Of a stretch of DNA of 64,000 bases, positions 34,790 through 43,979 are shown piece by piece. How positions within the stretch are numbered: position 1 is the stretch's first letter; every line of letters starts with the position of its first letter. A program made the position numbers and the translations under genes. This stretch comes from Priestia megaterium (lineage in GTDB: Bacteria > Bacillota > Bacilli > Bacillales > Bacillaceae_H), in assembly GCF_023824195.1 (NCBI RefSeq), contig NZ_CP085442.1, forward strand, positions 3,882,001-3,946,000, given 5' to 3'. The notes beneath the pieces were generated by a model. The model was not told the origin of the DNA, did not search any database, and saw only the letters and a list, made by a program, of their open reading frames with translations.

Positions 34790-35893
34790 ATGGAACAATC
34801 ACAGTCACAATCAAGCAAGCTTCTTTCCGATTTTTACGCCATTTCAATTATTTCTTCAACTATGCTTGGCGTCGGTTTATTAACGCTGCCAAGCAGCATT
34901 ACAAATCAGACAAATAATGCAGATGGATGGATTGTACTGATTATGGACGGTCTTTTGTTCATGGGAATTGTTCTGTTTTTAGTCTGGATGGTTAAGTATT
35001 TTACGATTAGCTGTATGTTTGATTTCACACAGGAAGTAACCGGCAAGCTGATTGGAAATATATTTAATTTTGCTATGGTCGTTTATTTCACATCTGTGGC
35101 AAGTTTTGAAGTAAGAGCTATGGCAGAAATGATTCATTTTTATTTACTGGAAACGATGCCTATTGAATTAATCATCCTTTCGTTTATTTTAACAGGCGTC
35201 TATTTAATCACTGGCGGTATTGATTCTATTGGGAAAGTAATGGCGCTATGTACACCTATAACCATCATTATCCTTCTTACCTTATATGCTCTTAGCATCG
35301 GAATGGTGGATTTAAAAAACTTGCAGCCCGTGTTAGCTGATGGATTCAGCCCGCTTCTTTCTGCTTTTACAACCGTCTCTGTTTCCTTTTTAGGAATCGA
35401 AACGATTGTATTTCTACCGAAACATATGAAAAACAAAAAGCATTTACGAAAAGTTTCCATCATCGGATTTTCTATTCCTTTACTTTTATATATTATCACT
35501 TACGTATTAGTTGTCGGCGCTTTATCCGTTCCAGAAGTAAAAACAACCGTTTGGCCTACAATTGAATTTGTTCAAACACATGAAGTAAAAGGAATTTTCT
35601 TTGAGAGACTTGAATTATTTTTGCTTATTGTCTGGCTTCTTCAGTTTTTTTTAACCTTTGTGATGTATTTCTTTTTAGCTGTTTCAGGCTTTAAAAAGAT
35701 CTTCAAAAACCGATCAACGACGAATATTATCTTTCTTGTACCAGTTTTATTTATGAGCGCTTTAGCACCCAAAACAGCAAGCGATGTGTCAAATTTTTCA
35801 ACGGTACTGGGCTGGGCATTTTTAGTGACATTTTTAGTTATTCCTCTTTTTTTCAGCCTGTTAATGAAAATAAAAAAGGTTGTGTTCCAATGA
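34790..35893 (+). CDS. GerAB/GerKB family germinant permease-like subunit
   Basis: A 367-aa ten-helix protein of the APC-like GerB group: FYAISIISSTMLGVGLLTLP at the N-terminus and FLGIETIVFLPKHMKNKKH in the middle. The B subunit binds the germinant, often an amino acid. AAAGGAGGA lies 4 nt before the ATG; it starts 15 nt after the A gene and overlaps the C gene by 4 nt. Confidence 0.94.
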   Translation: MEQSQSQSSKLLSDFYAISIISSTMLGVGLLTLPSSITNQTNNADGWIVLIMDGLLFMGIVLFLVWMVKYFTISCMFDFTQEVTGKLIGNIFNFAMVVYFTSVASFEVRAMAEMIHFYLLETMPIELIILSFILTGVYLITGGIDSIGKVMALCTPITIIILLTLYALSIGMVDLKNLQPVLADGFSPLLSAFTTVSVSFLGIETIVFLPKHMKNKKHLRKVSIIGFSIPLLLYIITYVLVVGALSVPEVKTTVWPTIEFVQTHEVKGIFFERLELFLLIVWLLQFFLTFVMYFFLAVSGFKKIFKNRSTTNIIFLVPVLFMSALAPKTASDVSNFSTVLGWAFLVTFLVIPLFFSLLMKIKKVVFQ

Positions 35894-37017
35894 CGAAAAA
35901 ATGTCTTCCTGTCATAATGACCATTTTTTTATTGTGCGGCTGTACAAACCATCGAAATATTGAACAACTTGCTCTTGTTATAGGAGTGGCAATGGATATT
36001 ACGTCGAAAATAGAACCAAAAACAGGAAAAAACCAGCTTGTGCTGACTCATCAAACGTTAACCGAAACGGAATCCGGAAATATGTCTTCTTCTATTCCGT
36101 ATAAGAACATTACAACTGCCGGCCCTACAATTCATGAAATCACGCGAAATATTTCGATGAAATCAGACCCTATATACAGTCAGCATCAGCGAGCGCTTTT
36201 AATAGGGGAAAAAGCGAGTAAAACGATTCCTCTTGATGCGCTTATCAATCAGTTTGTTCGTGATAATGAGATACGGCGCAGCAGCCTTGCATTTGTTACA
36301 AAAGGCGATGCTAAAAACGTTTTAACAATTCAAGGAATGTCTGTGCCGCCAGTCAACTTAATTTACGAGCTTGTTTACAATAAATTCAAAACGAATAAAA
36401 TTCTAAATCCCCTAACAATGGGCGAGCTATCAGCTAAGTTAAAAACAGATCAAAGCTTTCTGATACAGCGGCTTTCTAAAATTAAAAATAGTGTTGAAAT
36501 AGACGGTGCGGCAATCATAAAAGATAAGAAAGCAAAATTCACCTTAACTCAGCACCAAGTGGAGGCTTTAACGTGGTTAACGGGGAATATTAAAGGCGGA
36601 ATTATTTACGGCAAACACGGGCCATATCCCTTTTCCTATGAAATTGGAGATGTTCAGCAAGATGTGAAGGCCCGCATTGATTCAAATCACTCCGTTCACT
36701 TTGATATCAACGTTCAAACAAGCGGCAGGCTGTCAGAAGATTGGGAGACTTCAAAACAGGCTCTGTCCGCCTCTAATGTCAAGAAAGTCGAGAAAAAAAT
36801 AGAATCAATTATTCGTAAAGACGCGAAAAAAACACTCCGTTTGCTGCAAAACAGCTATAAAGCTGATGTAATTGACCTGCATGATTACGTACGAATTCAT
36901 CATCCTCGTTTCTGGAAAAAACATCAGCATGAATGGGATGAAATATTTAGCCAGTCGACCATTGACTATCATGTTGATGTTCAAATTAAAGATTTTGGGA
37001 CACAGGGCAGAGATTAG
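35890..37017 (+). CDS. Ger(x)C family germination lipoprotein (C subunit)
   Basis: A 375-aa lipoprotein: signal with lipobox LLCGC (Cys 18 modified), then NIEQLALVIGVAMD, and the C-terminal domain with DGAAIIKDKK and LTWLTGNIKGG. The order and overlaps (ATGA with the B gene) complete a standard tricistronic germinant receptor operon. The germinant cannot be deduced. Confidence 0.94.
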   Translation: MTKKCLPVIMTIFLLCGCTNHRNIEQLALVIGVAMDITSKIEPKTGKNQLVLTHQTLTETESGNMSSSIPYKNITTAGPTIHEITRNISMKSDPIYSQHQRALLIGEKASKTIPLDALINQFVRDNEIRRSSLAFVTKGDAKNVLTIQGMSVPPVNLIYELVYNKFKTNKILNPLTMGELSAKLKTDQSFLIQRLSKIKNSVEIDGAAIIKDKKAKFTLTQHQVEALTWLTGNIKGGIIYGKHGPYPFSYEIGDVQQDVKARIDSNHSVHFDINVQTSGRLSEDWETSKQALSASNVKKVEKKIESIIRKDAKKTLRLLQNSYKADVIDLHDYVRIHHPRFWKKHQHEWDEIFSQSTIDYHVDVQIKDFGTQGRD

Positions 37018-37023
37018 CTCTTA

Positions 37024-37392
37024 TTACTCAACGCCAGCTTCAGTCAGCTCTTTTTTCTTTAGTTCCATAATCGTGAACTTATCGGTATAGTTTTTGCTGA
37101 CGAAAAGCTGGCGTTCATTGTCGTTATTAAAATAAAATTTTTTATCATCTTGATATTGAAAATTCACTTTTTTCTTTTTCATTTGTTTAATAAACGTTAA
37201 GTAGTCATCTGAATGAATGAGATACCTTTTAGGCTTATCCGATATTTGCACAACGTCTTCGCCCGAAGACTTTAATTTTACAATACTCCATGCAATAGGA
37301 AGAGGGTTACCTTCTTGAAAGATCATTTTGTGAAAAATAAGCACAAAGAAAGCAGCTGTAATAATTGAAATAAGAACAAGCTGTTTTTTCAC
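37024..37392 (-). CDS. hypothetical membrane-anchored or secreted protein
   Basis: A 122-aa protein with an N-terminal hydrophobic segment (residues 5-22) and a Lys-rich soluble domain (KQMKKKKVNFQYQDDKKFYF). GTG 37392 has AAGGATGAT upstream. It converges on the ger operon with only 6 nt between stop codons, and no clear terminator is visible between them. No family recognised. Confidence 0.65.
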   Translation of the reverse strand: MKKQLVLISIITAAFFVLIFHKMIFQEGNPLPIAWSIVKLKSSGEDVVQISDKPKRYLIHSDDYLTFIKQMKKKKVNFQYQDDKKFYFNNDNERQLFVSKNYTDKFTIMELKKKELTEAGVE

Positions 37393-37622
37393 CGTATATC
37401 ATCCTTTCTTCACCTCGTTACTACGTTAAGTAATACGACAGGCGTATGAAAAAACCTGTTCATACGCAAAGGTTGTGTAAAGAAATAATGCAAAACCAAC
37501 AAAATATAACAGTTTGGTTACCTTTTGATTAAATAACATTACTTCTTTACAAATTTAGCTAATCACGTGATAGACTAAATTCAACATATTAAGTCAGGAC
37601 TAAACTAAATGAGGTGTTGCGT

Positions 37623-38225
37623 ATGACCACAATGCGACTTCAATCATACTTAACAACAATGTTTCCAAATGTTCAAATGAAAAGACCTCTTTTTTACAAC
37701 GCGCCCGCAGGTATCCGCTTTACGCTTACCAATCAAAAAGGCGTATGGGAACGAGAATACATGAAAAATGTGTACGCACGCGCTTATGAAATTTTCGAGA
37801 CACTCCATGAAAAAAATGATGAGCTGTTACTTGTTTTCAAAGCGAATGCTGCACAGGATGATTTACTTTTAAAAAAGAAAAAAGAAACAGCTATTAAAAA
37901 ATTCATTCGCTCTCGCCTGAAGAAACAAGAAGTTCAATCCGTAGCATTATTAAATAACACTGAGTATATTATTGCCTGTAAAACAAATGATGTGAAAGAA
38001 AAGCTTCTTTTGCAATCAATTGCTAACCGCGATCTTCATATTCATCCGGCTATTGAAGAAGAGTGTTACATTGTGAATTTGAATAAAGAAACCATCTTCC
38101 ACCTATACGACGAGCGCGGACTGGACATTGTATCGAACAATCAGTCTTCTCTTCAACTGCTTCAGCAAAAGTTTCACGACTGGATTCTAGATATTGATGC
38201 AGCTTGTTCTAAAAAAGTACAATAA
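37623..38225 (+). CDS. DUF3885 family protein
   Basis: A 200-aa cytosolic protein. The pattern GIRFTLTNQKGVWEREYMKN near residue 30 and FHLYDERGLDIVS near the end, with a final LLQQKFHDWILD, matches DUF3885, whose function is unknown. ATG 37623 follows GAGGTG by 6 nt; the GTG at 37614 is part of the SD. Monocistronic with a strong terminator. Confidence 0.78.
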   Translation: MTTMRLQSYLTTMFPNVQMKRPLFYNAPAGIRFTLTNQKGVWEREYMKNVYARAYEIFETLHEKNDELLLVFKANAAQDDLLLKKKKETAIKKFIRSRLKKQEVQSVALLNNTEYIIACKTNDVKEKLLLQSIANRDLHIHPAIEEECYIVNLNKETIFHLYDERGLDIVSNNQSSLQLLQQKFHDWILDIDAACSKKVQ

Positions 38226-38265
38226 AAAAGCAATCATTCAGTAAAGGAATGATTGCTTTTTTATT
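38221..38265. terminator. strong bidirectional terminator
   Basis: Perfect 19-bp stem (38221-38239 with 38247-38265), core AAAAAAGCAATCATTC, between the DUF3885 gene and the convergent ABC operon. Confidence 0.92.
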
Positions 38266-38959
38266 AGGCTTGATGGACAGGAGACGCTTTTTTTAAAAAT
38301 AGCCAGTTGATAAGGAAGAGTAGGAAGCTTACGATAACCATTGTTCCAAATGCAAGTAATAACGACCCGTTCGAAAAGCTTTTTATAAAATGAATAACCG
38401 GTTCTTTTGTCACTGGAATGGTAAACAGTAAAATTAAAACAGCACCGGTGATCATCCCTCCTGTTTGCCCGAATTTGTAAACGATGCTGCCGAGCAAACA
38501 CGCTGCTGCTGTAATAAAAAAGATAAATACAGCGTCTGTTAAAAAGTGCATAGCGACAGTAGGGTCGTGAAAGATAAAATCGCTCGCATAATAAAGCTGA
38601 ACATTCATTAAATTCAAACTATTAATCACCTTTGTAGAAACGCTCATGATCACCACATTGATAAGTGACATCACAATTGCAAATAGAGCAAAAACACAGG
38701 TCATCGTTAAAAGATATGCTTTACGAGTAGCTCCTAACTTTAAGCAAAAGGAGAAACTTTTTCGAATGATAATAAAACTGACAATACCTGAAAAGATGTA
38801 CTGCGGCATACTTGTTACTAATAGAAGATGCTCATTCACCTGACTGAACACTAAAATATCTACCGCAACAAAAGCTAACAGAATCGTCCAAAAGCGAATC
38901 ATTAAATACTTTAGTTCAACGTAGAGCGAATAACTAATGGCGGCAAACTGTCCTTTCAT
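38264..38959 (-). CDS. ABC transporter permease-like membrane protein
   Basis: A 231-aa protein with six predicted helices, no strong family motif. Its identity rests on context: its ATG overlaps the stop of the ATP-binding protein gene by one base. It is the third gene of a GntR-ATPase-permease operon of the YtrABC type. Confidence 0.8.
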   Translation of the reverse strand: MKGQFAAISYSLYVELKYLMIRFWTILLAFVAVDILVFSQVNEHLLLVTSMPQYIFSGIVSFIIIRKSFSFCLKLGATRKAYLLTMTCVFALFAIVMSLINVVIMSVSTKVINSLNLMNVQLYYASDFIFHDPTVAMHFLTDAVFIFFITAAACLLGSIVYKFGQTGGMITGAVLILLFTIPVTKEPVIHFIKSFSNGSLLLAFGTMVIVSFLLFLINWLFLKKASPVHQA

Positions 38960-39828
38960 TACGCTACACCTCCACGATTGGCTGTAAGATAAATCATAAT
39001 ATCCTGTATGTGAACAGCTTCTACATGAAATGAACTGTCGACAAGTTCTTCAGCATAAATATCTTCATTAAAGAGCACTATTTTTTTCTCTCCTCCAAAT
39101 ACTTGTTCATGGATTACTTGCTTTCCTTTTTCATATTCTTCAATTTGACTTTTAGGTCCTTTCACACTTACACAGCGCTGCTGCAAATTTTCTGCCGTAT
39201 CCTGAAGAATCAGCTTTCCTTTTTGCATAATGAGTACTTCTTCAAATAAATTACTTACTTCATCGATTAAGTGCGTTGAAATAATGAATGTGCGTGGATA
39301 TTCTTCATATTCATCCAATAAAAGCTCATAAAAGCGCGCTCGCATCGCAGCATCAAGTCCAATATAAGGTTCATCAAAGATTGTGATGCTCGTTCGAGAG
39401 GATAGCCCAACAATAATTCCTAATGCTGATTCCATACCTTTAGATAATGCTTTCACTTTCATATTACAATCTAAATCGAACTCTTCCATAAGCCTCTCAG
39501 CAGCTTCTTGGCTCCAATAAGGATAAAAAAGTGACGCAATTTTTAGCACGTCTTTGACTTTTAATGTTTTTTTGAAATTTCCGCTTTCGTTAATTAAGCA
39601 GATGTTTTGCAAAACAGAGCGGTTTTCAAACGGAGATTGATTTCCCACTTTTACCTCTCCTGTCGTAACTGGAATATGTCCGGCTACAATTTGCATAAGA
39701 GTCGTTTTGCCCGCTCCGTTTCTACCTAGCAACCCGTATATTTTATTTTGTGCTAGCGTAAGTGAAATGTCTTTTAACACTTGTTTAGATCCATAGCATT
39801 TATTTAACAGCTGCGCTTCTATATTCAT
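38959..39828 (-). CDS. ABC transporter ATP-binding protein (YtrB-like)
   Basis: A 289-aa ATPase. Walker A GLLGRNGAGKTTL (about residue 35), signature-like ALSKGMESALGIIVGLSS in place of LSGGQ, Walker B TIFDEPYIGLD, and H-loop ISTHLIDE. A C-terminal extension of about 75 residues follows. Overlaps the GntR gene by 4 nt. The LSKGM variant is usual in YtrB/EcsA-type exporters responding to envelope stress. Confidence 0.93.
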   Translation of the reverse strand: MNIEAQLLNKCYGSKQVLKDISLTLAQNKIYGLLGRNGAGKTTLMQIVAGHIPVTTGEVKVGNQSPFENRSVLQNICLINESGNFKKTLKVKDVLKIASLFYPYWSQEAAERLMEEFDLDCNMKVKALSKGMESALGIIVGLSSRTSITIFDEPYIGLDAAMRARFYELLLDEYEEYPRTFIISTHLIDEVSNLFEEVLIMQKGKLILQDTAENLQQRCVSVKGPKSQIEEYEKGKQVIHEQVFGGEKKIVLFNEDIYAEELVDSSFHVEAVHIQDIMIYLTANRGGVA

Positions 39829-40193
39829 TTTATTTCCCCCTTGTCTAACAGCTCTTTTAACTCGGTTACCGTAATTCCTAAATGCTGTGCTTCTTTTTTC
39901 AGCGGAACGATAAAACGGTTATAAAATTCTTCTTTTCTTTGTGTAAGCAATACTTCTTTTGCGCCCGCACATACAAACATCCCTATCCCTCTCTTTTTAT
40001 ACAATATTCCGTGGTCAACTAGCTGATTAATTCCTTTAGCTGCTGTTGCAGGGTTAATGCGATACATTTTGGCAAATTCATTCGTAGACGGTACTCTTTC
40101 TTCTTCTGGAAAAGCATCATTCAAAATATTCTCTTCAATGGTTTCTTTAATTTGTTGAAAAATTGGTCGCTGATGATCTAATGATTGTTTCAT
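39825..40193 (-). CDS. GntR family regulator (YtrA subfamily)
   Basis: A 122-aa protein: winged helix (residues 15-75, RVPSTNEFAKMYRINPATAA, IGMFVC) and a short C-terminal helix pair for dimerisation, the YtrA layout. ATG 40193 lies after GTGAGGTAG; an in-frame ATG at 40220 has no SD. It likely represses its own operon through the palindrome at the promoter. Confidence 0.9.
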   Translation of the reverse strand: MKQSLDHQRPIFQQIKETIEENILNDAFPEEERVPSTNEFAKMYRINPATAAKGINQLVDHGILYKKRGIGMFVCAGAKEVLLTQRKEEFYNRFIVPLKKEAQHLGITVTELKELLDKGEIK

Positions 40194-40229
40194 TTTGACT
40201 ACCTCACTTAAGTGGTTCATTACTCATGT

Positions 40230-40263
40230 AACTAACTATATAACTAGTTGGTTATTTTTTCAA
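40230..40263 (-). promoter_or_regulatory. promoter and GntR operator of the ABC operon
   Basis: Minus-strand TTGAAA (40258-40263) and TATAGT (40235-40240) are spaced by 17 bp. The imperfect palindrome AACTAACTA-TATAAC-TAGTTGGTT (40230-40253) covers the -10 and spacer, as expected for an autorepressor site. Confidence 0.7.
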
Positions 40264-40282
40264 GTTTTATTTCCAAAAAAAA

Positions 40283-40319
40283 GAAAAAAGTCCATCAGTT
40301 AGTTACTGACGGACTTTTT
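40283..40319 (-). terminator. intrinsic terminator of the hydrolase gene
   Basis: Stem GTCC(A)TCAGT/ACTGA(C)GGAC with one mismatch (40290-40299, 40305-40314), followed by a U-run on the minus strand; covers the stop codon. Confidence 0.78.
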
Positions 40320-41054
40320 CATTTGACTGTTTAACCACTTGACCGTTCTTTTTACTAGCTCATCCTGCTGCTCTTTAGGAGAAATACTGGCTTTGTTGTC
40401 TCCTTTTTGTTTCCCGTACATTCCAAACTGTGCGTGATTAGCTCCTTTTACTTGGACCAACTCCGTATTTTTTGAAAGTAAATGCTTGGTTTCTTTAATT
40501 TTTTTAGGCGTCGACAAACCATCTTTCTCACCGGTTAAAGACAAAATAGGGTAATTCGAGGTTGAAAAATCATTTTTATTCATGGGATACGATGCTAAAA
40601 GAACTAAGCCTTTTATTGAGGTTTGATGATCATACGCATAAGAGGCTGCACTCACTCCTCCAAGGGAATGCCCTCCGATAAACCATGCGGAAATCTTCGG
40701 GTAGCTCTTCACAATATCCGTCGCTTTGCTTTGACTAAAGAAGCTCATATTAAACGGAGAATCTACAACAGCAACAAGATATCCTTCATTTGCAATTTGC
40801 TGAGCATAATAGCCATATGCTAACGGCTCTACTTTAGCACCTTGATAAATAATATAGCCGGCTTTTATCTGTTTGTTCGTTTGGGCCTTGAATACGTAAT
40901 AATCGTCTTTCTTCACTACTTTTTTCTCATCTAATAGTGAGTGAAGCTGCTTTGAAGGTTCATAATCAAAACCTGACCATATGACAAAAAAAGCTACGGT
41001 TACTGCAATAAGAACGGCAAGACCGACTCCTAATATTTTAAACGTTTTTTTCAT
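40299..41054 (-). CDS. membrane-anchored or secreted alpha/beta hydrolase
   Basis: A 251-aa protein with an N-terminal anchor or signal (residues 7-27), then an alpha/beta-hydrolase: nucleophile elbow IGGHSLGGVSA, acid SLTGEKDGL and His in GANHAQFGMYG. It should be an extracytoplasmic esterase or peptidase-like hydrolase; substrate unknown. AGAGGGAGT precedes the ATG. Confidence 0.87.
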   Translation of the reverse strand: MKKTFKILGVGLAVLIAVTVAFFVIWSGFDYEPSKQLHSLLDEKKVVKKDDYYVFKAQTNKQIKAGYIIYQGAKVEPLAYGYYAQQIANEGYLVAVVDSPFNMSFFSQSKATDIVKSYPKISAWFIGGHSLGGVSAASYAYDHQTSIKGLVLLASYPMNKNDFSTSNYPILSLTGEKDGLSTPKKIKETKHLLSKNTELVQVKGANHAQFGMYGKQKGDNKASISPKEQQDELVKRTVKWLNSQMKKSVSN

Positions 41055-41271
41055 GTCACTCCCTCTTTCTGTTTTTTTACTATGTACTCTTTCTATATCT
41101 TTTAGACATTTTACATGTTTGTTTCAAAGACATACAAGAAAAAAGAGGGGCTCAATATGCATGAAGCAGCAAAAGTGACGCAAACCATTACAAATAATCG
41201 AATAAGCATAGAAAGCTAAAAATTCTGCTGTAAGCTATATAAGGAGCAGTCTCATTAGTAGACAACCTTCA

Positions 41272-42162
41272 TTAATGAATATCTCGTTTCTTAAACCTTC
41301 CTCCCCTGACTTCAGCAATAGCCGCTACAGCAAAAAAAGCAGATGGATCTATCTCATCGATAATCGCTTTTAGCTTTGCTTCTTCAAGCCTGGTAATAAC
41401 ACAAAAAATCACTTTTTTATCATCTCCCGTATACGCCCCTTCCCCATTTAAATACGTGACGCCTCTCCCTAAACGAGCAAGAATTGCTTCGCCAATTTGT
41501 TCATATTGTTCGCTGATAATCCAAGCTGACTTAGACTCATCTAATCCTTGAATCACAATATCAATCGTTTTAAAAGCAATGAAGTAAGCCATTAAAGAAT
41601 ACATAGCGCGATCCCAGCCAAATACAAAACCGGCACTTCCCAAAATAAATAAATTAAAAAACATAATTGTCTCACCTACGGAGAAAGGCGTACGCTTATT
41701 AAATAAAATAGCTAATATCTCGGTGCCGTCTAGCGAACCTCCGTACCGAATAACAATTCCTACTCCCACACCAAGAACAATTCCGCCAAACACAGTTGCT
41801 AAAAGAGGGTCACCTGTTAAGACCGGTAAGTCGTGAAAAATAGAGGTAGCAATGGATAGAATGATAACACCTAAAAGCGTAGATAGCGCAAATGTTTTTC
41901 CAATTTGCTTGTATCCGATAAAAAAGAATGGAAGATTTAATACGAAGATATAAAAGCCGATTTGAACATCCGTTAAGTGGGATAAAATAATAGATATACC
42001 TACAATTCCACCGTCAATAACCTCATTAGGGACAAGAAAAAATTCTAGTCCGACGGCCATTAAAAGGGCTCCCACTAAAATAAACAGCATGCGCTTTACA
42101 ATCATTTTAGCTGATAGCGAACGATGAACAACCTTTTTTATTTCATGATTCGTTTGCAGCAC
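41272..42162 (-). CDS. YitT family membrane protein (DUF161 + DUF2179)
   Basis: A 296-aa protein: five or six helices (DUF161, with GLEFFLVPNEVIDGGIVGIS and RYGGSLDGTEILAILFNKRT) and a C-terminal DUF2179 domain (ILARLGRGVTYLNGEGAYTG, VIFCVITRLEEAKLK). These are widespread in Bacillus; a transport role is suspected but unproven. The start is GTG 42162 after GGAGGGGAAG. Confidence 0.92.
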   Translation of the reverse strand: MLQTNHEIKKVVHRSLSAKMIVKRMLFILVGALLMAVGLEFFLVPNEVIDGGIVGISIILSHLTDVQIGFYIFVLNLPFFFIGYKQIGKTFALSTLLGVIILSIATSIFHDLPVLTGDPLLATVFGGIVLGVGVGIVIRYGGSLDGTEILAILFNKRTPFSVGETIMFFNLFILGSAGFVFGWDRAMYSLMAYFIAFKTIDIVIQGLDESKSAWIISEQYEQIGEAILARLGRGVTYLNGEGAYTGDDKKVIFCVITRLEEAKLKAIIDEIDPSAFFAVAAIAEVRGGRFKKRDIH

Positions 42163-42421
42163 ATAACTTCCCCTCCTTTTGTAATAGAGACATCAACTAC
42201 TAACCAAACGCTCTATTTTAATATTATCACAAAATTCAAACTATTTACCCGCTCCTTTACAAAAATTTCATCTAATGAAATAAATTATGCATATATTGGA
42301 TAAAATTGTAGATGATAACAAATGAATAAATGCCCGAGTACGTTCAAAAGTGAATGCATGCTGACCACTTTTCATACGGGATTAACAGGACAAACTTAGA
42401 TTAAAAGGAGAGTAAAACGTT

Positions 42422-43231
42422 ATGAACCGTGTAAAGATTATTGCTGCTTCTTTACTCGCAGTTTTATTGCTAGCTTTTTCAGATAATTTCACTTCTGCAG
42501 CTGTGCAGGAGGCGATGATACGAGTTGTGCATGCGTCACCTGATGCACCTGAAGTAGATATATATGTGGACAATCAAAGCATCGTAGTCGGCGCATCGTT
42601 TAAAGATGTGACAGATTACCTTAAGGTACCTGCGGGGTCTCATAAAGTAGAGGTATATGCCATAGGTACAAAAGGAAAAGAAAAACCTGTCATTTCCACT
42701 AATGTAACCGTCGAAGCAAACAAAGCATATACCCTTGCTGCCATTAACCAAGTTGCACACTTGGAATTAAAAGTAGCTCAAGATGATATGAACGTAGCTA
42801 AAGGAAAGAGTAAAATCCGAATTGCTCACTTTTCTCCAGATGCTCCCGCTATTAATGTAGGTATTAATCACGGCCCTACCTTGTTTAAAGACACTGCTTT
42901 TAAACAAATGACAAATTATTCTGAAGTAGATGCCGGAACCTATGATTTAACCGTCGCAACTAGTCAAGACAATAAAAAAGTACTGGACATTCCAAACCTT
43001 AATTTAGAAGCCAACACGGTCTACACAGTGCTCGCTATTAACAAAGCCGACAGTCTTGAAACGCTTTTATTAAAAGATAATACGGCTATGCCTTCCGAAA
43101 TGCCAAAAACAGGTATGGGCGGTGCTTCACAGGATAATTATAATTCAATTGTGCCGGTTCTTACTTTATTAGGAATTGGAGCGGTCGCTATATTTGTTGT
43201 TCGTCGTCACAGAGGATACGAAAGCGAATGA
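42422..43231 (+). CDS. DUF4397 protein with LPXTG-like sorting signal (sortase substrate)
   Basis: A 269-aa protein: signal peptide (cleavage near TSAA, residue 24), two DUF4397 repeats (MIRVVHASPDAPEVDIYVD and KIRIAHFSPDAPAINVGI), then a wall-sorting signal: MPKTG, a hydrophobic helix and the basic tail RRHRGYESE. The motif has M for L in LPXTG. It overlaps the sortase gene by 4 nt, which marks it as that enzyme's substrate. AAAAGGAGAG lies upstream of the ATG. Confidence 0.9.
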   Translation: MNRVKIIAASLLAVLLLAFSDNFTSAAVQEAMIRVVHASPDAPEVDIYVDNQSIVVGASFKDVTDYLKVPAGSHKVEVYAIGTKGKEKPVISTNVTVEANKAYTLAAINQVAHLELKVAQDDMNVAKGKSKIRIAHFSPDAPAINVGINHGPTLFKDTAFKQMTNYSEVDAGTYDLTVATSQDNKKVLDIPNLNLEANTVYTVLAINKADSLETLLLKDNTAMPSEMPKTGMGGASQDNYNSIVPVLTLLGIGAVAIFVVRRHRGYESE

Positions 43232-43851
43232 AATGGATAGGAGGGGTTTTCACCTTTTCTTTTATACTATTCATGAGCAGCTGGTTTGCCCAATCAGCAA
43301 TTGCAAACAGCTCGACAGATTTTGTTGTGAAGATGGCTGAAACAAAATCGGCTCAATCCTTGAAATCTTCAGGGACTGCTTCTACGCCTCTTCCATCTCA
43401 GCTTATTATTCCGAAGCTTCATATCAAGGCTTTTATAAAAGGAATGGGCCTTACTAATCAAGGTGAAATGAGCGTTCCTGATAATGGTCATGATGTAGCT
43501 TGGTTTAAGCTTGGAGCAAGACCCGGAGAGGAAGGAAATGCGGTCATTGCAGGACACGTTGATGACCAAAAAGGTCCCGCTATCTTCTATCATCTCGACA
43601 AGCTTACAAAAGGAGATGAAATTTTTGTAACCGATCAGCAAGGGGATCAGCTGACCTTTGTTGTTACTAATAAAGCTTCTTACCCCCGAGATTCTGCTCC
43701 TATCAGAGAGATTTTCGGTCCAACTTTTCAACACCAGCTTAATTTAATCACCTGTACGGGAACATTTGATCACAAACAGAAAACTCATGAGCGCAGACTC
43801 GTTATTTATACAAGCCTCCGTCCGGAAAAAACAGCCGATGTTTCTCACTAA
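43228..43851 (+). CDS. class F-like sortase
   Basis: A 207-aa transpeptidase with an N-terminal anchor (about residues 7-26). The catalytic His is in VIAGHVDD, the Cys in LNLITCTGTFD (TLxTC-like) and the Arg in HERRLVIYTS. It should join MPKTG-type signals of its partner to peptidoglycan. Translation is coupled to the substrate gene (ATGA overlap, 43228-43231). Confidence 0.92.
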   Translation: MKWIGGVFTFSFILFMSSWFAQSAIANSSTDFVVKMAETKSAQSLKSSGTASTPLPSQLIIPKLHIKAFIKGMGLTNQGEMSVPDNGHDVAWFKLGARPGEEGNAVIAGHVDDQKGPAIFYHLDKLTKGDEIFVTDQQGDQLTFVVTNKASYPRDSAPIREIFGPTFQHQLNLITCTGTFDHKQKTHERRLVIYTSLRPEKTADVSH

Positions 43852-43979
43852 ACATCGGTCTTTATTACTTTTAATTACATACTGGTTCGTTTTATTTAAA
43901 TATTTACACAGCCTTAATATGAACACAACATCTCGCTAGTAAACTAATGCACGACCCCTCAATAAAAAGGAGTTTTGAT

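Noticed and set aside
41159..41219. 20-codon plus-strand frame beginning MHEAAKVTQT after GAGGGG
   Set aside because: Very short, weak SD spacing, no terminator or family; cannot be told from chance.
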